Source: Oceanimonas doudoroffii (GTDB lineage: Bacteria; Pseudomonadota; Gammaproteobacteria; Enterobacterales; Aeromonadaceae). Taken from it: a stretch of 64,000 nt of DNA. Of this stretch, positions 19,391 through 27,637 are shown piece by piece. The number at the start of each line of letters is the position of its first letter. Position 1 is the stretch's first letter. The stretch lies in contig NZ_NBIM01000007.1 in the NCBI RefSeq assembly GCF_002242685.1, positions 1 through 64,000 on the forward strand. The letters run 5' to 3'. The translations under genes and the position numbers were made by a program. Below the pieces are notes generated by a model. That model was not told the origin of the DNA. It saw nothing but the letters and a program-made list of their open reading frames with translations, and made no database searches.

Positions 19391-20352
19391 GTAAACCCGT
19401 ACGCGTCGAACCCGGCGTAAAATTGCGCGACGCCGACAAGATGGCCCTGATCCCGGTCAAATACATGCCCGAGCAGGAAGAGGAAGTGCTGCGCAAGCCG
19501 GAGTGGATGAAGATCAAGCTTCCTCCCAGCAACCAGCGCATACAGGGCCTCAAGAACATCATGCGCGAGAACAACCTGCACTCGGTTTGTGAAGAGGCGT
19601 CCTGCCCCAACCTGGCCGAATGCTTTAACCACGGCACCGCCACCTTTATGATCCTGGGTGCCATCTGTACTCGCCGCTGCCCCTTCTGCGATGTGGCCCA
19701 TGGCCGCCCGCTGCCGGTGGACCCGGAAGAGCCGGCCAAGCTGGCCAAAACCATTCGTGAGCTGGGCCTGAAATATGTGGTGATCACCTCGGTGGACCGG
19801 GACGATCTGCGCGATGGGGGTGCCCAGCACTTCGCCGACTGCATCAAGGCCATTCGCGAACAGAGCCCGAACACCAAGATTGAGATTCTGACCCCGGACT
19901 TTCGTGGCCGCATGGACACCGCCCTGGAAATCCTCAAGGACACCCCGCCGGACGTGTTCAACCACAACCTGGAAACCGCCCCGCGCCTGTACCGGGTGGC
20001 CCGTCCCGGCGCCGATTACAAGTGGTCGCTGGAGCTGCTGCGCCGCTTTAAGGAAATGCACCCTCAGGTGGCCACCAAGTCGGGCCTGATGATGGGCCTG
20101 GGCGAAACCAACGAGGAGATCGTGGAAGTGCTCAAGGATCTGCGCGAGCACAACGTCACCATGCTGACCCTGGGCCAGTACCTGCAACCCAGCCGCCATC
20201 ACCTGCCGGTGAAGCGCTATGTACCGCCCGCCGAGTTCGACGAGCTGAAGGACGTGGCCGACAGCATTGGCTTTACCCACGCCGCCTGCGGCCCCTTCGT
20301 GCGCTCGTCCTACCACGCCGATCTGCAGGCGCAGGGTGTGGAAGTGAAATAA
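19387..20352 (+). CDS. lipA: Lipoyl synthase (radical SAM)
   Basis: 321 residues. Inserts two sulfurs into protein-bound octanoyl chains. The radical-SAM cluster cysteines are in [11 protein letters not shown] and the auxiliary cluster in [12 protein letters not shown]; a RSSYHA motif with the cluster-ligating serine is at the C-terminus ([11 protein letters not shown]). The start at 19387 ([13 protein letters not shown]) is within the lipB stop; an upstream-open extension is just lipB in another frame. Confidence 0.98.
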   Translation: MSKPVRVEPGVKLRDADKMALIPVKYMPEQEEEVLRKPEWMKIKLPPSNQRIQGLKNIMRENNLHSVCEEASCPNLAECFNHGTATFMILGAICTRRCPFCDVAHGRPLPVDPEEPAKLAKTIRELGLKYVVITSVDRDDLRDGGAQHFADCIKAIREQSPNTKIEILTPDFRGRMDTALEILKDTPPDVFNHNLETAPRLYRVARPGADYKWSLELLRRFKEMHPQVATKSGLMMGLGETNEEIVEVLKDLREHNVTMLTLGQYLQPSRHHLPVKRYVPPAEFDELKDVADSIGFTHAACGPFVRSSYHADLQAQGVEVK

Positions 20353-20370
20353 CCCCGAGAGGGGTTCGGT

Positions 20371-20499
20371 GTGAGGGGTGAGGAGAAAGTTCATCGCCCG
20401 TCACTCAGACCACTCAGACATAAAAAAGGAGCCTTTCGGCTCCTTTTTCTATTCAGGTCAGGGGCAACGCCGCACACCTCACCCCTTGCTCCTCACACC
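20371..20499. repeat. GTGAGGAGTGAG-type intergenic palindrome, copy 2, split by a terminator
   Basis: Left arm GTGAGGGGTGAGGAG at 20371-20385; right arm ACCTCACCCCTTGCTCCTCACACC (written in part, CTCACCCCTTGCTCCTCAC) at 20476-20499. The lipA/aroG terminator lies between the arms. Confidence 0.65.
20421..20452. terminator. Bidirectional terminator between lipA and aroG
   Basis: AAAAAAGGAGCC, loop TTTC, GGCTCCTTTTT: a 6-bp GC stem with A and T runs on either side, so it can stop transcription from both convergent genes. Confidence 0.85.
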
Positions 20500-20501
20500 A
20501 A

Positions 20502-21557
20502 TTACGCCTGGCGACGGGCGGCGACGGCTTCCGCCAGTTGTGCCAGCATCTTTTCGGTATCGTCCCAGCCGATGCAGGCGTCGGTGATGCTCTGGCCGTA
20601 GGTCAGCTCACCACCTTCCGTCAGATCCTGACGACCTTCCACCAGGTGGCTTTCCACCATCACGCCCATGATGGCCTGCTGGCCCCCAGCGATCTGGCCG
20701 CAGACGTCCTCGGCCACCACCATCTGGCGCTGGTATTGCTTGCTGCTGTTGGCATGGCTGAAGTCAATCATCAGCTTTTGCGGCAAATTGGCCTTGTCCA
20801 GCCCGGCACAGACGCTGGCCACGTGATCGGCGCTGTAGTTGGGCTCCTTGCCGCCACGCAGAATGATGTGGCAGTCCGGATTGCCGGCGGTGGACACAAT
20901 GGCCGAGTGGCCGAACTTGGTTACCGACAGGAAGTGGTGCGAGGCGCTGGCGGCGCCAATGGCGTCGGCAGCCACCTTGATGGTGCCGTCGGTGCCGTTC
21001 TTGAAGCCCACCGGGCACGACAGGCCTGAAGCCAGCTCCCGGTGCACCTGGGATTCCGTGGTGCGTGCGCCGATGGCGCCCCAGCTCATCAGATCCGCCA
21101 GGTACTGGGGCGTGATCATGTCGAGGAACTCGCTGGCGGTGGGCAGACCCATGTCGTTGAGATCCAGCAGCAGCTTGCGGCCGATGCGCAGGCCGTCGTT
21201 GATCTGAAAGCTGTTGTCGAGGTAAGGGTCATTGATCAGGCCCTTCCAGCCCACGGTAGTGCGCGGCTTTTCAAAGTAAACCCGCATCACCACTTCCAGG
21301 GTATCGGCATAGCGCTCGCGCAGTACCTTGAGCCGATGGCCGTATTCAATGGCGGCCTGGGTGTCATGAATGGAGCAGGGACCGACCACCACCAGCAGGC
21401 GGTCATCCTCGCCGGCCAGGATACGATGAATTGCCTGACGGGACTCAAACACCGTGGCCGAGGCGGTATCGGTGGCAGGATATTTCTCCAGCACCGCCAC
21501 CGGCGGCAGCAATTCTTTGATTTCGTTAATGCGGATATCGTCGGTCTGAAAATGCAT
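20502..21557 (-). CDS. aroG: 3-deoxy-7-phosphoheptulonate synthase (DAHP synthase, AroG type)
   Basis: 351 residues. Condenses phosphoenolpyruvate and erythrose 4-phosphate, the entry step of aromatic amino-acid synthesis. Very close to E. coli AroG throughout: LLVVVGPCSIHD, VYFEKPRTTVGWKGLINDP, SWGAIGARTTESQVHRELAS, LRGGKEPNYSADHV and IDFSHANSSKQY. The feedback class (Phe versus Tyr) cannot be settled by eye, but AroG is the best fit. The start at 21557 (MHFQTDDIRINEIKELLPP) matches the family; 13 extra upstream codons are open. Confidence 0.95.
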   Translation of the reverse strand: MHFQTDDIRINEIKELLPPVAVLEKYPATDTASATVFESRQAIHRILAGEDDRLLVVVGPCSIHDTQAAIEYGHRLKVLRERYADTLEVVMRVYFEKPRTTVGWKGLINDPYLDNSFQINDGLRIGRKLLLDLNDMGLPTASEFLDMITPQYLADLMSWGAIGARTTESQVHRELASGLSCPVGFKNGTDGTIKVAADAIGAASASHHFLSVTKFGHSAIVSTAGNPDCHIILRGGKEPNYSADHVASVCAGLDKANLPQKLMIDFSHANSSKQYQRQMVVAEDVCGQIAGGQQAIMGVMVESHLVEGRQDLTEGGELTYGQSITDACIGWDDTEKMLAQLAEAVAARRQA

Positions 21558-21719
21558 GAGCAGCCTGCTTAATACTGGTGAGCCCCTGGCTCGCATGAAA
21601 AACTGTTTTCAATCTATCCCGGTGGGCTTCGACTGTAAACGCTCGATTGCCTCACCTCGTCATTTGTTTGACAGGAAACACCGATGGACACCATAAACAG
21701 GAACGATTAGCGCAACAAC

Positions 21720-21734
21720 TGATAATCATTATTA
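21720..21734. promoter_or_regulatory. Fur-box-like site
   Basis: TGATAATCATTATTA matches the 7-1-7 Fur consensus TGATAATnATTATCA at all but one position. It lies 38 bases before the ATG of the DUF2061 gene and about 163 bases from the divergent aroG start, so iron-dependent repression of the DUF2061 gene is the simplest reading. Confidence 0.6.
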
Positions 21735-21771
21735 TTAAAGACATGATTCTGGCTACTCGAGGGTTGCCGCC

Positions 21772-21972
21772 ATGTACAAGACCTTTACCTTTGCCGTTGT
21801 TCATTTCACCGTGGCGTTCAGCGTGGCCTGGCTGCTTTCCGGCAGCCTGCTGGTGGGCGGCCTGATTGCCCTGGTCGAGCCCATGATCAATACCGTGGCC
21901 TACTTTTTTCACGAAAAGGCATGGAACCACTTTGGTCAGGCGAGGCTGGACAAGACAGGCCCGGCAATGTGA
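21772..21972 (+). CDS. DUF2061 small membrane protein
   Basis: 66 residues with two membrane helices (about 5-22 and 26-42) and the family end VEPMINTVAYFFHEKAWN. DUF2061 proteins are of unknown function; some are annotated as chlorhexidine efflux-like by context, which I do not adopt. A Fur-box-like palindrome sits in its promoter region, which is the only clue to regulation. Confidence 0.8.
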   Translation: MYKTFTFAVVHFTVAFSVAWLLSGSLLVGGLIALVEPMINTVAYFFHEKAWNHFGQARLDKTGPAM

Positions 21973-22005
21973 ACATGCGCTCCACTTTTCCAAGCGAGAA
22001 CCTTC

Positions 22006-22407
22006 ATGAGTTATTCCCTCACCGAGCAAGACAAGGCCACCGTGCTCGCCCTTGGCGATGACGAACGCTTCAACCACTTCGTTAACCGAGTATGCGAGCA
22101 GGAAGAGATCTGGATCCTGACCGACGAGCACGGCTGCATGATGCTGACCACGGACGATGAGGAAGACTGCATTCCGGTCTGGCCCCATGCCGATTACGCC
22201 AGGGACTGGGCCGAAGGCGACTGGCAGGGCTGCAAGCCCGAGGCCATCAGCCTCAATGTTTGGCTCAAGCGCTGGGTGCCGGGCATGACCGATGACGAAC
22301 TGCTGGTGGCGGTCTTTCCCACCCCCAACGAAACCGGCGTGGTGGTGGACCCCTTTGAGCTGAAGGACGCCCTGGATCGCAAAAAGTCCCAGCGGCGGCG
22401 CAACTGA
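22006..22407 (+). CDS. DUF2750 family protein
   Basis: 133 residues, soluble, acidic, no signal peptide. The pattern [20 protein letters not shown], then [19 protein letters not shown] and WLKRWVPGM is that of DUF2750, an uncharacterised family sometimes linked to immunity-protein-like (SUKH-like) folds. Its last base overlaps the start of the next gene. Confidence 0.75.
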   Translation: MSYSLTEQDKATVLALGDDERFNHFVNRVCEQEEIWILTDEHGCMMLTTDDEEDCIPVWPHADYARDWAEGDWQGCKPEAISLNVWLKRWVPGMTDDELLVAVFPTPNETGVVVDPFELKDALDRKKSQRRRN

Positions 22408-22844
22408 TGCAAATCTGGGTGGATGCGGACGCCTGCCCCAAGGTGATACGGGAAATTTTACTGCGCGCCGCCGAGCGCACCGGCACGCCGCTGATCCTGG
22501 TGGCCAACCACGCCCTGCCGGTGCCGGCGTCAAAACTGGTGCGCCAACTGCAGGTTGCGAAAGGCTTTGACGTGGCCGACAACGAAATCGTGCACCGTAT
22601 TGAAGCAGGAGATCTGCTGGTCACCGCCGATATTCCGCTGGCCGCCGAGGCCCTGGACAAGGGTGCCGAGGTGCTCAGCCCCCGGGGCGAACGCTTTGAC
22701 AGAGGCACCATTCGCGCCAAACTGACCATGCGCGACTTTATGGACACCCTGCGCGCCAGCGGCGTGCAGACCGGTGGTCCGCCCACCCTGAGCCAGGCCG
22801 ACCGCCAGGCCTTTGCCAACCAGCTCGACCGCCTGCTGCGTTAA
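22407..22844 (+). CDS. yaiI: YaiI/YqxD family protein (UPF0178, DUF188)
   Basis: 145 residues. Starts [22 protein letters not shown], quoted in part WVDADACP, the family signature, with later [13 protein letters not shown] and [21 protein letters not shown]. The conserved acidic residues suggest a PIN-like nuclease fold; function is unproven. Start overlaps the DUF2750 stop by one base (TGATG). Confidence 0.9.
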   Translation: MQIWVDADACPKVIREILLRAAERTGTPLILVANHALPVPASKLVRQLQVAKGFDVADNEIVHRIEAGDLLVTADIPLAAEALDKGAEVLSPRGERFDRGTIRAKLTMRDFMDTLRASGVQTGGPPTLSQADRQAFANQLDRLLR

Positions 22845-22849
22845 CCACG

Positions 22850-22918
22850 GTGAGGAGTAAAGCGTGAGGGGTGAGGGAATGTTTCTCCTCACGTGTTTCC
22901 CCTCACCCCTCACGTTTT
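22850..22918 (+). terminator. GTGAGGAG-type palindrome, copy 3, acting as a terminator
   Basis: CGTGAGGGGTGAGGG at 22863-22877 pairs with CCCTCACCCCTCACG ending at 22914 and is followed by TTTTTT. This copy of the dispersed repeat family therefore has the form of an intrinsic terminator after yaiI, although the next gene is in the same direction. Confidence 0.65.
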
Positions 22919-22933
22919 TTAAAGAGGTACACC

Positions 22934-23479
22934 ATGTTCAGAACTCTTACCCTTACCCTGAGTGCCCTGCTGCTGAGTGCCTGTGCCGGCCTGAGCCAGT
23001 ACAGCGTCTCCGAGAGCGAACTGGAAAAGGCGCTTTACACCCAGCTGGAAGAGCAGGCGCCGCGCTTTACCCAGGGGCTGGTGGAAACCCGCATCGACCA
23101 TCTCGATCTCACCGTCGGCCCCGACAACCGCCAGGTAGTGCGCCTCGACATCAGCGGCGAAACCGCCATCAATGCCCTGATTGCCCGGTTTCCCGCCGCC
23201 CTGGATCTGCAGATTGAAGGCCGCCCGGTGTATGACCGGCAGAAAAACGCCATCTTCATTCGGGACCTCAACCTGCTGAAAAGCAAGGTCAACGCCTTTG
23301 GCTATCAGGGTGACGTGGCCGCCGCCTCGGCGGGCATGATGCAGATGGTGCGTGCCGTACTGGAGAACCAGCCGGTGTACCGGCTTGACGACGGTCGCTA
23401 CGGCTGGCTCAAAACCGTGCCCGTGGCCATGGACATCGCCCCCGGCCGGCTGGTGTTCAGCCCCCGTTTCAGCGACTGA
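22934..23479 (+). CDS. DUF1439 lipoprotein (YceB-like)
   Basis: 181 residues. Lipobox LLLSAC at residues 12-17 of the mature start MFRTLTLTLSALLLSAC; the body resembles YceB/DUF1439 (YSVSESELEKALYTQLEEQ in part, IDHLDLTVGPDNRQVVRLDI). These are periplasm-facing lipoproteins with a BPI/TULIP-like lipid-binding fold, function not established. The start at 22934 follows AAAGAGG by seven bases. Confidence 0.85.
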   Translation: MFRTLTLTLSALLLSACAGLSQYSVSESELEKALYTQLEEQAPRFTQGLVETRIDHLDLTVGPDNRQVVRLDISGETAINALIARFPAALDLQIEGRPVYDRQKNAIFIRDLNLLKSKVNAFGYQGDVAAASAGMMQMVRAVLENQPVYRLDDGRYGWLKTVPVAMDIAPGRLVFSPRFSD

Positions 23480-23594
23480 CGAAATGCCGCCGCCGGGGCT
23501 GGCTTAATCTATGGCACCTGGCCTACAATGGCGCAGATTGTGTTCAACCAAAGCGCCACTGGCAGGCAGGTGACCTATTAACGCAACGGTTTTA

Positions 23595-24197
23595 ATGGTG
23601 TTTGTGCCCACCTTTTTCTTTGTGTCGGTCACTCCCGGCATGTGCATGACCCTGGCCCTGTCCCTGGGCATGACGGTGGGGGTAAAACGCACCCTGTGGA
23701 TGATGCTGGGCGAGCTCGCCGGCGTGGGCCTGGTGGCCTGTCTGGCGGTCATCGGCGTCGCCGCCCTTATGCTGCAATACCCCGAGCTGTTTCTGTTGCT
23801 TAAATACGGTGGCGGTCTCTACCTGGCCTGGCTTGGCCTGCAGCTGTGGCGCTCCCGGGGCAAACTGGCGTTGAACCCGGTGGATGCCGGTCCGCGCCAT
23901 ATTCCCGCCGCCACCCTGGTAAGTCAGGGCTTTGTTACCGCCATCGCCAACCCCAAGGGCTGGGCCTTTTTCATCGCCCTGCTGCCCCCCTTTATCGACA
24001 ATCAGGCCCCCCTGGCCGGCCAGCTGGCAGGATTGGTGTCGATCATTCTGTCGCTGGAATTTATCTGCATGCTGCTCTATGCCAGCGGTGGCCGCACCCT
24101 GAGCAGAGTGCTGCAACAAAAGGGCAAGGTGAAACTGATGAACCGCATTGCCGGCAGCCTGATGCTGGGAGTGGCCCTGTGGCTGGTGCTGGGCTGA
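23595..24197 (+). CDS. LysE/RhtB family amino-acid exporter
   Basis: 200 residues, about six membrane helices. The N-terminal FVSVTPGMCMTLALSLGMTVG corresponds to the SLSPGP...G motif of the family, and FVTAIANPKGWAFFIALLPPF to the NPK motif. Substrate is unknown. The ATG start leaves a slightly short N-terminus; a few more in-frame codons (from 23574) lie upstream but lack a standard start codon. The end overlaps the next gene. Confidence 0.87.
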   Translation: MVFVPTFFFVSVTPGMCMTLALSLGMTVGVKRTLWMMLGELAGVGLVACLAVIGVAALMLQYPELFLLLKYGGGLYLAWLGLQLWRSRGKLALNPVDAGPRHIPAATLVSQGFVTAIANPKGWAFFIALLPPFIDNQAPLAGQLAGLVSIILSLEFICMLLYASGGRTLSRVLQQKGKVKLMNRIAGSLMLGVALWLVLG

Positions 24198-24526
24198 GCC
24201 GAGGCCGCCTGGCCATCGTGCTGGTGCTGCTGGTGGGCGTGATCTGCCTGGGTCAGCGCATCGGCCTGATAAGCCACTGCGGCCAGCCGGCCTACACCAT
24301 GCAATTCGCCGAGCCCGGCGACTCGACCGGCGGCGAAGGCTGCTCGCTCTCGGAGCAGTTACTCACCAAGTTCTGGGATCATCCCGACAGCCTGCTGCTG
24401 GGCCTGGTGGCCCTGCTAAGCTGGTGGCTGGCCCCGCCCCGCCGCCACGGCAGGCGCCCACTTCCTCCTCCCGAACCGGTACCCGAATACCGGCGTCACC
24501 TGCTGCTGTGCGTATTTCGGGAATGA
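24179..24526 (+). CDS. Unrecognised small membrane protein with GTG start
   Basis: 115 residues in a frame distinct from the exporter gene it overlaps by 19 bases. The start is a GTG preceded by GGGAG at good spacing. One helix near the N-terminus (LAIVLVLLVGVICLGQRIGL), a loop with HCGQPAYTMQFAEPGD and CSLSEQLL, a second helix (LLLGLVALLSWWLA), then a proline/arginine-rich end finishing LLLCVFRE. No family is recognised. It lies just ahead of the DsbD-type gene and its two loop cysteines make a redox or metal role conceivable, but that is a guess. GTG 24218 is an alternative start. Confidence 0.55.
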   Translation: MAGAGLSRGRLAIVLVLLVGVICLGQRIGLISHCGQPAYTMQFAEPGDSTGGEGCSLSEQLLTKFWDHPDSLLLGLVALLSWWLAPPRRHGRRPLPPPEPVPEYRRHLLLCVFRE

Positions 24527-24580
24527 CAGTCAACGCCCTCTTGCCCTAATGTTTTGCGTTGACTACCGGAGATTTAAAAC

Positions 24581-26620
24581 GTGTTCAGACTTTTTTCACT
24601 GTGTTTACTGCTGCTGACCAGCCTGTCGGCCCGGGCCGACACCGGCTGGCTGCAGGCCCCCGAGCATCCGCCGGTGCAGGTGCGACTGGTACAGAACGGT
24701 CCGCTGAATAACACCAGCGGGCAATATGCCGCCCTGCTGCAGGTGCGCCTGGCCGATGACTGGAAAACCTACTGGCGCTCCCCCGGCGAGGGTGGCCTGG
24801 CCCCGCGAATGGAATGGCAGGACTCCACCAATGTCCAGGCCCTGGACTGGCGCTGGCCCCTGCCCGATCGCTTTCACCTGCTGGGCATAGAGACTCAGGG
24901 ATATCAGCAGGATGTGAACTTTCCGCTGTTTATTACCCCGGCGGACGCCGGCCGGCCGGCCACCTTCAATGCCACCCTGACCCTGCCCAGCTGCACCACC
25001 ATCTGCGTATTGACCGAATACTCGCTGTCGCTGCCGCTTGATGCCAACCTGGTGCTGGATGAAACCACCAATCATTACTTTCAGCAGGCCCTGTCTCAAG
25101 TCCCGCGCCCGGCTTCCCGCGTGCAGGCCGAAGATGGCCGCTGGGACAACACCCGCGAGCAGGTAGCGGTGACCCTGAGTAATCCCGAGGGCTGGCAGGA
25201 TCCCACCGTCTTTATCGACGATACCGACACCGCGGTGTTCAGCCAGCCCGAGCTGCGGCTGGCCGGCGAACGGCTCGAAGCCCGCTTTACGGTGAACAGC
25301 TGGGATCCCGAACTCAATCTGGACGGTGAGCGCCTGACCGTTACCGTGGCCGACGCCAACCTGGCCGAGGAGCTGAACGTCCCCGTCATCAAGGGCGCCC
25401 TGAGTGCCGGCGGCAGCGACCAGCCTTCCCTGCTGCTGGCACTGGGCTATGCCCTGCTGGGCGGCCTTATCCTCAATATCATGCCCTGTGTACTGCCGGT
25501 GCTGGGGCTCAAGCTCAACAGCCTGCTGCTGGGCCAGCGCAGCCGGGCCGAGGTGCGCCGCCCGCTGCTGCTGTCCGCCGCCGGCATCATGCTGTCGTTC
25601 TGGGGCCTGGCCGCCTTTATGCTGGCACTGACCTGGTCCGGTGCCCAGCTTGGCTGGGGCATTCAGTTCCAGCAGCCGGGCTTTATCGGCTTTATGCTGG
25701 CGGTCACCGCGCTGTTCTCCCTTAACCTGTTCGGGCTGTTTGAAATTCAGTTGCCCGGCCGGCTCAGTACCTGGCTGGCCACCCACCCGAAGGGCGGCGG
25801 CAGTCACCTGATGCAGGGCATGTTCGCCACCCTGCTGGCCACGCCCTGCAGCGCGCCCTTTCTGGGCACGGCGGTGGCGGCGGCGCTGGCTTCTTCCCCG
25901 CTGATATTGATCGCCATCTTTACCGGCCTGGGGCTGGGCATGGCCCTGCCCTGGCTGCTGCTGGCGTTATTCCCCGGCTTTGTGCGCTTTATGCCCAAAC
26001 CCGGCCCCTGGATGGTCAAGGTGAAATGGCTGTTTGGTCTGATGCTGCTGGCCACCAGCCTGTGGCTGCTGTCGCTGCTGGCTCCCACCCTGGGCAATTC
26101 ACTCAGCCTGGTCCTGGCTACCCTGCTGGTGGTGTTGCCACTGGCCGGCCTGCTACGTCGCCACGGTGCCCGCGCGCTGCTGTTCGGAGTGGCCGGCATC
26201 AGCCTGGCCGGTGCCCTGCTCGGTGGCGTGGCGCTGCTGACCCAGGAACGTTGGGTCAGCCCGGCCAAGCCGGAACTGGCCTGGCAGCCCCTGGACACTG
26301 TCCGCATTGAACAGGAGGTGGCCGCCGGCAACCGAGTGTTTGTGGACATTACCGCCGACTGGTGCATTACCTGCCAGGCCAACAAGATTGGGGTGATCCA
26401 GCGGGATCCGGTGTACAGTGCACTGCAGCAAACCGATGTGGTGCTGATGCGCGGCGACTGGACTCAGCCCAACGCCGAGATCACCGACTACCTGCGCGCC
26501 CACGGCCGCGCCGGCATTCCCTTTAACCAGGTGTTTGGGCCGGGCCTGCCCGCAGGTCGGGAGCTGGAGGTGCTGCTGACCAGCGACCGGGTGCTGGCCG
26601 CACTGGAGGCGGCGCAATGA
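24581..26620 (+). CDS. DsbD/ScsB-type thiol:disulfide interchange protein
   Basis: 679 residues. Carries electrons from cytoplasmic thioredoxin across the inner membrane to periplasmic disulfide proteins. Signal peptide to about 20; large N-terminal periplasmic domain (to about 280) with a cysteine pair in LPSCTTICVLT; eight-helix membrane domain with the two reactive cysteines in NIMPCVLPVLGLK and ATPCSAPFLG; C-terminal thioredoxin domain with ADWCITCQANK near 595. The N-terminal domain is the ScsB/long type rather than classical DsbD. The start is a GTG nine bases after GGAG. The next gene overlaps by four bases. Confidence 0.9.
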   Translation: MFRLFSLCLLLLTSLSARADTGWLQAPEHPPVQVRLVQNGPLNNTSGQYAALLQVRLADDWKTYWRSPGEGGLAPRMEWQDSTNVQALDWRWPLPDRFHLLGIETQGYQQDVNFPLFITPADAGRPATFNATLTLPSCTTICVLTEYSLSLPLDANLVLDETTNHYFQQALSQVPRPASRVQAEDGRWDNTREQVAVTLSNPEGWQDPTVFIDDTDTAVFSQPELRLAGERLEARFTVNSWDPELNLDGERLTVTVADANLAEELNVPVIKGALSAGGSDQPSLLLALGYALLGGLILNIMPCVLPVLGLKLNSLLLGQRSRAEVRRPLLLSAAGIMLSFWGLAAFMLALTWSGAQLGWGIQFQQPGFIGFMLAVTALFSLNLFGLFEIQLPGRLSTWLATHPKGGGSHLMQGMFATLLATPCSAPFLGTAVAAALASSPLILIAIFTGLGLGMALPWLLLALFPGFVRFMPKPGPWMVKVKWLFGLMLLATSLWLLSLLAPTLGNSLSLVLATLLVVLPLAGLLRRHGARALLFGVAGISLAGALLGGVALLTQERWVSPAKPELAWQPLDTVRIEQEVAAGNRVFVDITADWCITCQANKIGVIQRDPVYSALQQTDVVLMRGDWTQPNAEITDYLRAHGRAGIPFNQVFGPGLPAGRELEVLLTSDRVLAALEAAQ

Positions 26621-27105
26621 GCCGCCTTAAACGCCTGCTGGGATACGGGGTGATGTTGCTGCTGGTGATGACGGCGGTGGATCTGTGGCGCAGCCGGGAT
26701 CTGCCCGCCTCGGCCGGGGCGCTGAGCCAGCTGGTGACACTGAAGGGCGAACCGGTGGACCTGGTGGCACAAAGCCACCATGAGCCGGTATTGCTCTATG
26801 TCTGGGCCAGCTGGTGCGGCGTGTGTCGCGTGGTATCCCCCATGGTGGACATGGTGCCGGGGCCGGTGATGAGCATTGCCATCGCTTCGGGCAGCGATCA
26901 AAAGGTTGCCGCCTACATGAAGGACAAGGGCCATGACTTTGAGGTGATCAACGATGCCGACAATCGGCTGGCGCGCGCCTTGGGCATTGGCGTGACCCCC
27001 ACGCTGATGGTGGTCCACCGGGGAGAGCTGAAGCTCGCCACCACCGGCTTTACCACCCTGCCGGGCATGATATTACGGCGCTGGCTGGCCGAATTGAGGA
27101 TTTAA
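26617..27105 (+). CDS. Membrane-anchored thioredoxin-like protein (ScsD/TlpA type)
   Basis: 162 residues: an N-terminal membrane anchor (YGVMLLLVMTAVDLW) and a periplasmic thioredoxin domain with the redox motif WASWCGVCRVVSP and cis-proline GVTPTLMVV. It starts inside the stop of the DsbD/ScsB-type gene (ATGA), so it is probably that protein's client, as in scs clusters where ScsD receives electrons from ScsB. Which substrate it reduces is not visible. Confidence 0.88.
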   Translation: MSRLKRLLGYGVMLLLVMTAVDLWRSRDLPASAGALSQLVTLKGEPVDLVAQSHHEPVLLYVWASWCGVCRVVSPMVDMVPGPVMSIAIASGSDQKVAAYMKDKGHDFEVINDADNRLARALGIGVTPTLMVVHRGELKLATTGFTTLPGMILRRWLAELRI

Positions 27106-27113
27106 GGACAGGA

Positions 27114-27142
27114 GAGCGGGGAGTGCATGCCTTTCCCCGCTC
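27114..27142. terminator. Hairpin between convergent genes
   Basis: Perfect 9-bp stem GAGCGGGGA/TCCCCGCTC with an 11-base loop, between the thioredoxin gene and the minus-strand zinc-ribbon gene. There is no T run, so termination is possible but unproven. Confidence 0.35.
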
Positions 27143-27156
27143 CACGCTGTCGTTCG

Positions 27157-27585
27157 TTAAAACAACACTCGGCGGCCCTTGAGGCAATTTCGGCAGATGG
27201 GCTCGCCCATCAGCGAACCCAGCTCCTCGGGCGGGTAACGTTGACCGCAGTGGCTGCACTCGTGAAACGACTTCTGACGCAGGGCTATGCTTTCCTCCAC
27301 CAGCGCCAGCAACTGCTCCAGGCTGCCGCTGTGTTCGTCCACCACCCCCTGGGAGCTGGGCTTGGTGGTCTGCATATCATGGTGGCGCCACTCCACGGCC
27401 GGCAACAGCACTTCGGCCCTGTCCAGCTGAAACGACACTATCACCAGTACGGGATCGCCAATAAACAGGCTCTGCGCCCCCTGCACCGGATAGTTCAGGT
27501 GGCTGAGCAGATGCTGACGCCAGGACTCCAGCGTGGGCGACAAGGGCATCGCCAGCAACAGGGCATCCAGCAACTTGGATGGCAT
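27157..27585 (-). CDS. Unrecognised zinc-ribbon protein
   Basis: 142 residues from the start at 27585, which follows AGAGGA at proper spacing; 13 further upstream codons are open. The N-terminal part is helical and then beta-rich (FIGDPVLVIVSFQLDRAEVL), and the C-terminus holds a treble-clef or zinc ribbon with two CxxC pairs (HECSHCGQRYPPEELG, EPICRNCLKGR). I do not recognise the family. It lies 52 bases downstream of proA on the same strand, so it may be cotranscribed with proBA. Confidence 0.65.
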   Translation of the reverse strand: MPSKLLDALLLAMPLSPTLESWRQHLLSHLNYPVQGAQSLFIGDPVLVIVSFQLDRAEVLLPAVEWRHHDMQTTKPSSQGVVDEHSGSLEQLLALVEESIALRQKSFHECSHCGQRYPPEELGSLMGEPICRNCLKGRRVLF

Positions 27586-27637
27586 AGGATTCCTCTCCCC
27601 TCGCAACACATGACCGAAGCTCAAACGGCTCAGGCCC

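Noticed and set aside
21628-21650. TGTAAA near the aroG promoter as a TyrR box
   Set aside because: Only one half-site is present; the partner TTTACA is missing.
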